This document shows, piece after piece, positions 1-5,410 of a stretch of DNA of 5,609 nt. Made by a program: the position numbers and the translations under genes. The DNA is taken from assembly GCA_030631525.1 (NCBI GenBank), contig DAOVKY010000059.1:1-5609 (forward strand). Direction: 5' to 3'. The stretch comes from a bacterium. Its GTDB lineage: Bacteria; JAHJDO01. Numbering within the stretch: the first letter of the stretch is position 1; every line of letters starts with the position of its first letter. The notes beneath the pieces were generated by a model, which was not told the DNA's origin, ran no database searches, and saw nothing but the letters and a program-made list of their open reading frames with translations.

Positions 1-639
1 AATGAGGAAGAACATATCTGCAATTTGATAAAGGATATTAAAAAAGTAGTTAAGGATGTCATGGTAGTGGATGATGGGTCAACAGATAGCACTTCTCAGA
101 AAGCTATGGATGGCGGAGCTATAGTTATAAAGCATGTAAGCAATCAAGGTAAAGGAGCAGCTCTAAGAACAGGTTTTTCCTATATTGAAAGAAAAGGCTT
201 TAGTGCTTTAATAACTATGGATGCAGACAGACAGCACGATTATACAGAACTTCCAAAGTTTATAGAGGAGTTTAGGAAGAATAGCGCTGATATAGTTGTA
301 GGCAACAGGATGAGCGACACTGGAAATATGCCATTTGTACGATTGTATACAAATAGAATAACATCCTTTTTTACTTCACTATTCCTTTCTTGCAGGATTA
401 GTGATACTCAGTCCGGTTATAGGCTTATTAGAACAGAGGTATTGAGAAATATTAATCTATTAACAAGTAATTTTGAAACAGAATCTGAAGTATTGATAAA
501 AGCGGGCAGAAAAGGATTTAGAATAAAAGAGATTCCAATAAAAACAGTATATCTGCCAAACGCCCAAAGCAAAATAAGACCGATAAAAGATACTCTGAAA
601 TTCATAAGGCTTATACTATCCAGTATATTTTTAAGATGA
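1..639 (+). CDS. Family 2 glycosyltransferase (dolichol-phosphate mannosyltransferase-like), 5' end missing
   Basis: The frame is open from base 1, so the gene enters from outside the window. The first residues, NEEEHI, match the segment after the P-Y that opens the GT-A domain in this family, so only about ten residues seem to be missing. Visible motifs are VVDDGSTD (nucleotide-sugar binding), GKGAALRTGF, the DxD metal site in MDADRQHD, VVGNRM, the SDTQSGYRLI acceptor-side motif and FETESEVLIKA. Such enzymes move a sugar from a nucleotide or polyprenyl donor to a lipid or glycan at the inner membrane face. The 212 visible residues contain no clear C-terminal membrane pair, so this is the short soluble type. 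The family call is firm; the substrate cannot be read from sequence. The residue after the DAD is R, where G is usual (DADGQHDP). The stop overlaps the next start as ATGA. Confidence 0.9.
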   Translation, partial: NEEEHICNLIKDIKKVVKDVMVVDDGSTDSTSQKAMDGGAIVIKHVSNQGKGAALRTGFSYIERKGFSALITMDADRQHDYTELPKFIEEFRKNSADIVVGNRMSDTGNMPFVRLYTNRITSFFTSLFLSCRISDTQSGYRLIRTEVLRNINLLTSNFETESEVLIKAGRKGFRIKEIPIKTVYLPNAQSKIRPIKDTLKFIRLILSSIFLR

Positions 640-1442
640 GAAAAAACAAGTTTATCCGACCATGGGTTTTACTTCTTGCTGCGGCTATAGTTATGCTGTT
701 TATAGGCATACTAATGCTGAATACGACAATATCTAATCTGATACACTCCAAAGTTAAAAATGTATGCAAAGATAAATTTAACTGTGAGATAAAAATGGAG
801 AAACTGCGTGTAAATATAGTAAGAGGAGAAGTCAGATTTAATAATATATCCATTGATAAATATATTGGCGGCAGAAAGTTTAATGTTAATAACGTGTTTA
901 TCAATATTAATATGGTTTCGGCAGTAAAGAACATTTTTTATCTTTCCAGCCAGCCGACAAAATTTTTCGCAAATATTGATTTCAGCCACAAGAAACATAT
1001 TAAAGCAGATTTAAGAGGAAATGTTGATCTCAGAAGTTCAAAAGGAGATTTCTCTCTGGAAGCAAAATGTTCTAATATAGACATAGCACATATTGAGCAC
1101 TATGCTGATGCTCCTCTTTATGTTAAAGAGGGGACAGTAGACATTTCATTAATTGGCACATGTAGAAAAGGCAGGCTTGACTTTTCTCAGCATATATTAA
1201 CAAAAAACCTATTCTTAAGTATAAAAAAAGAGCAGGATTTAGGTAGGAAGGTTTTTATTGGACTTACTTATAGAGATATTATTAATTATGTAAAAGTGAA
1301 AAAGGGTAATATTGATCTGAGCTTCAATATAAAGGGAACGTTAAAAGAGCCTGAGGTAGACTTAAGTCCAATAATAGAGAATATACTTAGTGAGATAATG
1401 GCGTTAAAAATATCATCAGGTTTGCAAGAGTGGTTAAAATGA
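636..1442 (+). CDS. Membrane-anchored AsmA/DUF748-like protein
   Basis: The 268-residue protein opens with a basic stretch (MRKNKFIRPW) and one hydrophobic segment at about residues 10-29, so it is probably anchored in the inner membrane with the rest outside the cytoplasm. The remainder is rich in short beta-type strands. Near the C-terminus, GNIDLSFNIKGTLKEPEVDL (about 224-243) is the signature I associate with AsmA, TamB and DUF748 proteins, which bridge the periplasm and are linked to lipid transport or outer-membrane maintenance. It is much shorter than typical AsmA, so it may be a minimal version. The start is set by the ATGA overlap with the glycosyltransferase stop; no good Shine-Dalgarno is seen, which fits translational coupling. 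Its place between a glycosyltransferase and envelope-type genes supports an envelope role. The family assignment rests on a distant resemblance and was not tested by profile search. Confidence 0.62.
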   Translation: MRKNKFIRPWVLLLAAAIVMLFIGILMLNTTISNLIHSKVKNVCKDKFNCEIKMEKLRVNIVRGEVRFNNISIDKYIGGRKFNVNNVFININMVSAVKNIFYLSSQPTKFFANIDFSHKKHIKADLRGNVDLRSSKGDFSLEAKCSNIDIAHIEHYADAPLYVKEGTVDISLIGTCRKGRLDFSQHILTKNLFLSIKKEQDLGRKVFIGLTYRDIINYVKVKKGNIDLSFNIKGTLKEPEVDLSPIIENILSEIMALKISSGLQEWLK

Positions 1443-2098
1443 AAGATTATACTGACGAACGGCTTAATATGGTAGACAGTCAGCTGGTGCGTAGGGGAAT
1501 CAAAGATAAGCGTGTTCTTGATGCTATGAGCAAGGTGCCCAGACACCTCTTTGTTCCTCCAGAAGTCACCTCAGTTGCATATACTGACCAGCCGCTTTCT
1601 ATAGGAGAATCTCAAACTATATCCCAGCCGTATATGGTTGCTTTGATGAGCGAATGTTTAGAGCTAAGGGGTGGAGAAAAAATTTTGGAAATGGGAACAG
1701 GTTCAGGATATCAGACAGCGATACTGGCAGAATTAGGTTTTTCTGTTTATACAATAGAGAGAATTATAACATTATCCGTAAGAGCGCAAAGAACGCTTAA
1801 ACATTTAGGATATGAGAATATAAAATTTAATGTAGGAGATGGAACTCTTGGTTGGCCTGAGAATGCTCCATATGATGGAATAATGGTAACAGCTGGAGCT
1901 CCTAAAATTTCGCAAGTTCTTATAGATCAATTATCAGAGGGTGGTAGAATAGTTCTTCCTGTAGGCAACTCCTTTTCTCAAGAACTTGTTGTTGTCTCAA
2001 AAATCAATGGAAAAATAAAAACCAAAAATATCTGTGGATGTATGTTTGTCCCATTGATAGGTAAACATGGATGGAATAAGGAGAAGAAATATTATTAG
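1439..2098 (+). CDS. pcm: Protein-L-isoaspartate O-methyltransferase
   Basis: This enzyme uses S-adenosylmethionine to methylate abnormal L-isoaspartyl residues in aged proteins, so that they can return to aspartate. The 219 residues match the usual length. Visible in order are the N-terminal MVDSQLVRRGI region, VPRHLFVP (33-40), AYTDQPLSIG with the family motif QTISQPYMVALM (about 59-70), the SAM-binding loop LEMGTGSGYQTA (83-94), the acidic residue after strand 2 in VYTIER (E107), VGDG (132-135), TAGAP (151-155) and the terminal LIGKHGW (206-212). I chose the ATG at 1439 because it overlaps the previous stop as ATGA and gives the normal N-terminus; a GTG three codons upstream is also possible. 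It appears complete. It sits third in the overlapping gene block. Confidence 0.95.
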   Translation: MKDYTDERLNMVDSQLVRRGIKDKRVLDAMSKVPRHLFVPPEVTSVAYTDQPLSIGESQTISQPYMVALMSECLELRGGEKILEMGTGSGYQTAILAELGFSVYTIERIITLSVRAQRTLKHLGYENIKFNVGDGTLGWPENAPYDGIMVTAGAPKISQVLIDQLSEGGRIVLPVGNSFSQELVVVSKINGKIKTKNICGCMFVPLIGKHGWNKEKKYY

Positions 2099-2687
2099 AA
2101 GATTATATAACTGGGTATTGAGATGGGCTAATTCAAGGTATTCAATTCCAGCGTTATTTACATTAGCTTTTGCAGAGTCTTCTTGTTTTCCTATTCCTCC
2201 GGATGTTTTGTTAATAGCTCTTTGTGTATCAAAGCCGGCAAGAGCCTTGCTGTATAGCGCCATAACAACAATCGGTTCTGTATTAGGCGGAATATGCGGA
2301 TATTTTATAGGTATGAAGGTATGGGAATATACAAGCAATTTCTTTTTTACATATATTCCTGGATTTACCCCTGAATCTTTTAATCATGTGAAAAGCTTGT
2401 ATAATGATAATGCCTTTTTGGCGGTATTTGTCTCAGGTTTCACACCTATTCCATATAAGGTTTTTACAATTGCTGCAGGCGTTTGTAAAATTAGTTTTAT
2501 TGTTTTCATTATATCATCAGTATTAGGAAGAGGGTTAAGATTTTTTATTGTAGGCGGATTGATAAAGATTTTTGGAGAACCTGTTAAAAAATTCATAAAT
2601 AAATATTTTAATCTTTTAACAATTTTGTTTACTATTCTTTTAATAGCAGGATTTTTGATACTTAAGTTTGTAATTAACTCACCCTGA
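2067..2687 (+). CDS. DedA/YqaA-type inner-membrane protein (VTT domain)
   Basis: The 206-residue protein is hydrophobic with the pattern of the VTT (SNARE-associated/DedA) family. FAESSCFPIPPDVLLIAL (35-52) is the typical reentrant-loop segment, GSVLGGICGYFIG (70-82) follows, FTPIPYKVFTIAAG (125-138) is the second conserved loop and LGRGLRFFIVGGLIK (153-167) is the arginine-containing motif. A last membrane segment lies at about 183-204. Family members are linked to undecaprenyl-phosphate or phospholipid flipping across the inner membrane; this one is closest in pattern to YqaA-type proteins, whose role is poorly defined. The first ATG overlaps pcm by 32 bases behind a weak TAGGT. A stronger AAGGAG lies inside, seven bases before an ATT codon at 2091 where family proteins normally begin, so the true start is uncertain. 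The last residues and the stop lie inside a palindromic repeat. Confidence 0.88.
   Translation: MDGIRRRNIIRRLYNWVLRWANSRYSIPALFTLAFAESSCFPIPPDVLLIALCVSKPARALLYSAITTIGSVLGGICGYFIGMKVWEYTSNFFFTYIPGFTPESFNHVKSLYNDNAFLAVFVSGFTPIPYKVFTIAAGVCKISFIVFIISSVLGRGLRFFIVGGLIKIFGEPVKKFINKYFNLLTILFTILLIAGFLILKFVINSP
2078..2083 (+). promoter_or_regulatory. Internal Shine-Dalgarno AAGGAG before a possible ATT start
   Basis: AAGGAG lies 7 bases before ATT at 2091-2093 and 10 before a second ATT at 2094-2096, both in the frame of the YqaA-type gene. Starting there would give an N-terminus of the form (M)IRRLYNWVLRW and cut the overlap with pcm to a few bases. The site could equally just help translation coupled to the upstream ATG at 2067. 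Confidence 0.4.
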
Positions 2688-2743
2688 CCCTCTCTTGACA
2701 GAGAGGGGAAAATGTCCCCTTCCTCGTCAAGGGAAGGGGTGAG
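2678..2743 (+). repeat. 66-base imperfect palindrome, REP/MITE-like element
   Basis: The left arm begins CTCACCC (2678-2684) and pairs with GGGTGAG at 2737-2743. TTGAC (2695-2699) pairs with GTCAA (2726-2730) and GGGGA (2705-2709) with TCCCC (2715-2719), so the whole unit can fold as one long imperfect hairpin with a small loop around 2710-2714. It can also form two smaller hairpins: CCCTCTC/GAGAGGG (2688-2694 with 2701-2707) and CCCCTTCC/GGAAGGGG (2716-2723 with 2732-2739). It is much richer in G+C than its surroundings. There is no T-run after it, so it is not a classical terminator. Similar CTCACCCT..CCCTCTC palindromes occur as dispersed intergenic repeats in many bacteria (from memory). 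It overlaps the end of the upstream gene. Confidence 0.75.
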
Positions 2744-2755
2744 GGGATGGGTTAG

Positions 2756-2829
2756 CGGGGCGTAGCGCAGTTTGGCAGCGCGCCACGTTCGGGACGTGGA
2801 GGTCGGTGGTTCGAATCCACTCGCCCCGA
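2756..2829 (+). tRNA. tRNA-Pro (anticodon CGG)
   Basis: A complete cloverleaf of 74 bases is visible. The acceptor arms CGGGGCG (2756-2762) and CGCCCCG (2822-2828) pair fully, with discriminator A at 2829. The anticodon stem is CCACG/CGTGG around the loop TTCGGGA, so the anticodon is CGG (2790-2792), reading the proline codon CCG. The T arm is GGTGG-TTCGAAT-CCACT. C1-G72 and G37 after the anticodon are typical of bacterial tRNA-Pro. CCA is not encoded (the next bases are CTA). The gene lies 12 bases after the palindromic repeat, and a RhuM-family gene starts 36 bases downstream. No promoter of its own is evident. Confidence 0.97.
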
Positions 2830-2865
2830 CTATGCAAGACTTTTTGGCAAAAATTTATTATTATT

Positions 2866-3345
2866 ATGAAAAATAAGAAATTACCAGACAATCAAATAGC
2901 ATTTTATCAATCTCCTGACGGATCGGTAAATATTGAGGTTCTTTACGAGGAGGAAAATATCTGGCTTACACAAAGAAAAATAGCAGAACTTTTTGATACA
3001 ACAAAGCAGAATATCAGTCTTCATTTAAAAAATATTTTTGAAGAAGGCGAATTGCAGGCAGATTCAGTTGTAAAGGATTTCTTGACAACTGCTGCGGATG
3101 GCAAAAAGTATAAAACCAAGTTTTATTCGCTCGAAGCAATTATTGCAGTCGGTTATAGAGTAAATTCCGAAAGAGGCACCCAGTTTCGCCAGTGGGTAAT
3201 TACCATTTTACAGCAATACATTCACAAGGGATTTGCTTTGGATAGCGATCGTTTTAAATATGGCTCTCGGTTTAGCGCGCGATTTTTTGATGATTTGTTG
3301 GAAGAAATCAGAGACATCCGAAGCAGATCTAAACCAACTGGCTGA
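2866..3345 (+). CDS. RhuM-family protein, C-terminal half missing
   Basis: The first about 150 residues match the N-terminal part of RhuM-type proteins: QIAFYQSPDG, the winged-helix-like block WLTQRKIAELFDTTKQNIS, HLKNIFEEGEL, then FYSLEAIIAVGYRVNSERGT, QFRQWVITILQQYIHKGFAL and FFDDLLEEIRDIR. RhuM is known from Salmonella island SPI-3 and from many accessory islands; its biochemical role is not settled, though the N-terminus looks DNA-binding. Normal members are about 330 residues and continue after RDIR with ASER-type sequence. Here only nine residues follow (SRSKPTG and flanks) before TGA, giving 159 residues. The coding signal then moves to another frame with unrelated sequence, so this looks like a truncated gene. 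The ATG at 2866 lacks a recognisable Shine-Dalgarno; the open frame extends upstream into the tRNA, which is not a credible start. Confidence 0.75.
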   Translation: MKNKKLPDNQIAFYQSPDGSVNIEVLYEEENIWLTQRKIAELFDTTKQNISLHLKNIFEEGELQADSVVKDFLTTAADGKKYKTKFYSLEAIIAVGYRVNSERGTQFRQWVITILQQYIHKGFALDSDRFKYGSRFSARFFDDLLEEIRDIRSRSKPTG

Positions 3346-3415
3346 AGCTGCAGTTCGTCTTAAACTTGTTTCAGGTCTTTATTCTACTAAACGGATACGT
3401 AAGCAGGCATGGTAT

Positions 3416-4093
3416 ATGGCTGTAGGTGAAGCGCAGGCAATATTTGAGCCTCAACATAAAAAGATAAATTCCATGCTTCATATCTCTTATAATGGTTTGG
3501 ACTACAGAAGATGGGAAACTTGGAAACGAGGAATATTGTACTTCGTTGGCCAAATTTCATATCTTATTCGTAGTTTAGGTACACCTATTACTACTGGAGC
3601 ATGGTTTTTAGTATGTTTCCTCATAACATTATCCATAAGTGTTTTGGTACCTAGACGCCAGTGTGTTATGGGATTATTAATTGGCATTCTTCTTGCTGAA
3701 GCAGTGGTTCTGCTCCTTTACAAACCAAACAAAATGTTCTCATCATTCTTGGGCTTTGACGAACTAGAATACTGGTTATGTGGTATCAGCATGGTCTGTT
3801 TCAGCGCTGTGGTTGGAAATTTGGGAGGGCAGATTGCCGCTGGCTTTAAAAAACCTCATCCTGTCGTCTTTACAGCGATTCTGTCTATCGGAATTGTACT
3901 CACAATATGGGGTTATTTTGTTCCCCCTAACATGAATAGATGGTTTTGGTCCAGAGGATTCCCATTTGGTATTCTAGCATCGAATTTCATGAGGTGTTTG
4001 AGCATCGCTATTGGTGCTATTTTGGGAATTACAGGTGCTATTGGTCTATGTAGCGTGTGGCGTCGCTCTAAAGTATTACCCAATGAAATATAA
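3416..4093 (+). CDS. Unrecognised multi-pass membrane protein
   Basis: I do not recognise a family. From the ATG at 3416 it has 225 residues: a soluble, fairly basic part (1-60, with YRRWETWKRG near 30-39) followed by about five hydrophobic segments, roughly 62-79, 84-102, 120-143, 150-170 and 184-212, ending in a basic tail (VWRRSKVLPNEI). The ATG has a partial AGCAGG eight bases upstream. The same frame is open back to 3233, and between about 3320 and 3415 it reads like protein (EADLNQLAEAAVRLKLVSGL), while before that it only shadows the RhuM frame. The gene may therefore have begun further upstream and lost its 5' part when it was joined to rhuM, or use the ATG at 3290. Two 60-base lines sampled have about 40% G+C against 25% in one line of the DUF748-like gene, a weak hint of foreign origin. 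Confidence 0.6.
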   Translation: MAVGEAQAIFEPQHKKINSMLHISYNGLDYRRWETWKRGILYFVGQISYLIRSLGTPITTGAWFLVCFLITLSISVLVPRRQCVMGLLIGILLAEAVVLLLYKPNKMFSSFLGFDELEYWLCGISMVCFSAVVGNLGGQIAAGFKKPHPVVFTAILSIGIVLTIWGYFVPPNMNRWFWSRGFPFGILASNFMRCLSIAIGAILGITGAIGLCSVWRRSKVLPNEI

Positions 4094-4156
4094 ATTTAGC
4101 ATATATGTAGATGTATAAAACGATAGCATGCGCTGGGTTATGAGCTGAATGCATAT

Positions 4157-4195
4157 GCTATGGCTTTAATATTGCCGGTGAATAGCGATTTTTTT
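4157..4195 (+). terminator. Possible weak terminator after the membrane protein
   Basis: GCTATGGC (4157-4164) can pair with GCC (4174-4176) and, across a five-base bulge, with ATAGC (4182-4186). A run of seven T follows (4189-4195). The bulge makes the stem poor. The GCTAT part can instead pair with an upstream ATAGCAT (4123-4129). Chance structure in AT-rich DNA is quite possible. Confidence 0.25.
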
Positions 4196-4197
4196 AT

Positions 4198-4228
4198 TTG
4201 CATTTTGTAGAAACTTTTGATTTAATAT
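4198..4228 (+). promoter_or_regulatory. Tentative promoter for the MC1-like gene
   Basis: TTGCAT (4198-4203) is followed after 17 bases by TTTAAT (4221-4226) or after 19 by TAATAT (4223-4228). Neither box matches well at ideal spacing. The gene should need its own promoter because 165 bases separate it from the upstream gene, but the exact site cannot be fixed by eye in such AT-rich sequence. Confidence 0.3.
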
Positions 4229-4244
4229 AAAAAATGGCAAAAAC

Positions 4245-4255
4245 AAGGAGGTGAT
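4245..4255 (+). promoter_or_regulatory. Extended Shine-Dalgarno of the MC1-like gene
   Basis: AAGGAGGTGAT is an 11-base match to the complement of the conserved bacterial 16S rRNA 3' end, with its GGAGG core seven bases before the ATG at 4259. It is by far the strongest ribosome site in the window. It fixes the start codon and predicts high translation, as expected for an abundant DNA-coating protein. Confidence 0.9.
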
Positions 4256-4258
4256 ACA

Positions 4259-4564
4259 ATGGCAAAGAAAGCAGAAGCAAAGCTCTATTCATTAAGAATA
4301 GGCAGAAAGGAAGACAATGTATTTAAGGGCAAAGGAGCAAGACAGGCTGCTCTAAAGGCTGCTTCCAGAGGATTGAAAGATAGCGATGGTCTGATCAAGC
4401 TCAGAGAACATGGGCAGAAGAAAGACGGCAAATGGAGATTGCATATATTTAAAGGTTCAGTACAAAAAGTTGCTAAACCTGCTAATGCACCTGATTGGAT
4501 GCCTGATAAAATTAATAAACCCATGGTAAAGAAACTTCGTGTTGAAAAATTAGACGCAATATAA
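4259..4564 (+). CDS. MC1-family chromosomal (non-histone) DNA-binding protein
   Basis: The 101-residue basic protein has 20 lysines and 7 arginines against 11 acidic residues. It follows the archaeal MC1 pattern along its whole length: VFKGKGARQAALKAASRG (21-38), IKLREHGQKK (46-55), LHIFKG (61-66), then PDWMPDKINKPMVKK (78-92) and VEKLD (95-99). MC1 of Methanosarcina is a monomeric protein of about 93 residues that binds and sharply bends DNA and acts as a chromatin protein; the family is best known from archaea. Differences from my memory of the archaeal consensus are a few extra residues around DGKW (56-59) and no tryptophan in the FKGSV segment, while the WMP tryptophan (W80) is kept. A very strong ribosome site, a separate leader and a terminator make it a single-gene unit. 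Here it probably compacts the chromosome or shapes DNA at particular sites; this role is inferred from family only. Confidence 0.87.
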   Translation: MAKKAEAKLYSLRIGRKEDNVFKGKGARQAALKAASRGLKDSDGLIKLREHGQKKDGKWRLHIFKGSVQKVAKPANAPDWMPDKINKPMVKKLRVEKLDAI

Positions 4565-4588
4565 TAGGTTGTTTCTTACGAAATAGCA

Positions 4589-4627
4589 AAAAGCCTGCTG
4601 TCATCAGGACAGTGGGCTTTTCTGTTT
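4589..4627 (+). terminator. Intrinsic terminator after the MC1-like gene
   Basis: AAAAGCCTGCTGTC (4589-4602) pairs with GACAGTGGGCTTTT (4608-4621) around a five-base loop, giving a 14-pair stem with two G-T wobble pairs. The T-rich tail CTTTTCTGTTT follows. It begins 24 bases after the MC1 stop and ends 9 bases before the comF start, so it should isolate MC1 transcription or damp read-through into comF. Confidence 0.9.
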
Positions 4628-4636
4628 AAGGATAAA

Positions 4637-5359
4637 ATGGAGTTCTCTATAGAACGATTGCAAAAACCAGTTAAATTTATTATTAACCTTATTTTCCCAG
4701 TTTATTGCCTGATATGTAAAAAACAGCTTTCGTATCAGACTAATACATATCTTTGTGACGCATGTAAGCAAAAACTAACACTTATCAATGGAAAGGTTTG
4801 CAATAAATGTGGTAGGCCTTTTATAAATGGTATTTGTGGAATATGCAGAGAGAAACAGTTTTGTTTCTCAAAAGCACGCGCTAGTGGAATATATGATGGC
4901 TCAGTAAGGAAGTGTATACATCTTTTAAAATATAAGAAAAAGACGTATCTTTTAAACACGTTGTTTGAGGTGTTTTTATTGCCAAGTAGTCTTGATTTCC
5001 TTAGCTGCGATTTAATTGTTCCTGTACCACTCCATTGGATACGAGAATATTCCAGAGGATTTAATCAGGCTGAACTAATAGGGAAGAAGATTAGTAAGAG
5101 GTTCAATATACCGTTGTCAAAAACTAGTTTAAAGAGAACAAGAGCAACCCCTTCACAAACGGGCCTTTCTCTGAAAGAACGCACCAAGAATATTAAAGGG
5201 GCGTTTTCAGTAAGGAATTCGCAAAAGCTAAATGGAAAAAGAATTTTACTTGTTGATGATGTTATGACAACAGGTGCAACTGTTAATGAATGCTCCAGAG
5301 TCTTATTGCAGGCTGGAGCAAGAGAAATTCTTGTATATACCTTAGCAAGAGGGGTATAG
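4637..5359 (+). CDS. comF: ComF-family protein (phosphoribosyltransferase domain)
   Basis: At 240 residues this is full length for the family. The N-terminus carries eight cysteines in four CxxC pairs (C24/C27, C40/C43, C55/C58, C67/C70), a double zinc-finger-like region. The phosphoribosyltransferase fold follows, with LIVPVPLHW (126-134), SRGFNQAELIG (139-149), TPSQTGLSLKER (171-182) and the PRPP-binding motif ILLVDDVMTTGAT (203-215). In naturally competent bacteria ComF helps DNA cross the inner membrane or be processed for uptake, and in others it affects genome maintenance; it is widespread outside competent species too, so competence is not proven here. The ATG at 4637 has AAGGA (4628-4632) only four bases upstream. 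The start lies 9 bases behind a strong terminator, leaving no room for its own promoter in between. No other competence genes are seen. Confidence 0.93.
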   Translation: MEFSIERLQKPVKFIINLIFPVYCLICKKQLSYQTNTYLCDACKQKLTLINGKVCNKCGRPFINGICGICREKQFCFSKARASGIYDGSVRKCIHLLKYKKKTYLLNTLFEVFLLPSSLDFLSCDLIVPVPLHWIREYSRGFNQAELIGKKISKRFNIPLSKTSLKRTRATPSQTGLSLKERTKNIKGAFSVRNSQKLNGKRILLVDDVMTTGATVNECSRVLLQAGAREILVYTLARGV

Positions 5360-5369
5360 GGATTAAATC

Positions 5370-5397
5370 TTGACTTTTTATAATGTTTTTTTATAAT
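5370..5397 (+). promoter_or_regulatory. Strong sigma70-type promoter of the tRNA-Gln/Glu pair
   Basis: TTGACT (5370-5375, five of six consensus bases) is followed after 16 bases by a perfect TATAAT (5392-5397). Transcription would begin near 5404, just ahead of the tRNA-Gln gene at 5411. Another TATAAT at 5379-5384 is too close to the -35 box. The promoter lies 10 bases after the comF stop. Confidence 0.85.
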
Positions 5398-5410
5398 TGG
5401 CCCAGTGTTT

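Noticed and set aside
611..934. Minus-strand reading frames, here and at 417-605, 711-998, 1286-1546, 1997-2338, 2384-2596, 3371-3687, 4285-4524 and 4735-4959
   Set aside because: Each lies opposite a well-supported + strand gene and shows no recognisable family, no ribosome site worth noting and no operon context.
2695..2700. Perfect TTGACA as a -35 box for tRNA-Pro
   Set aside because: The bases 16-18 downstream are C-rich (CCCTTCC region) with no -10 box. The hexamer is explained as part of the palindrome, pairing with GTCAA at 2726-2730.
2806..2865. RhuM gene starting at GTG 2806
   Set aside because: That start lies inside the T arm of tRNA-Pro and would add 20 residues not typical of the family; the ATG at 2866 gives the normal N-terminus.
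3233..3320. Membrane protein starting at 3233
   Set aside because: Over this stretch the frame only shadows the clearly coding RhuM frame and its residues do not look like a conserved N-terminus.
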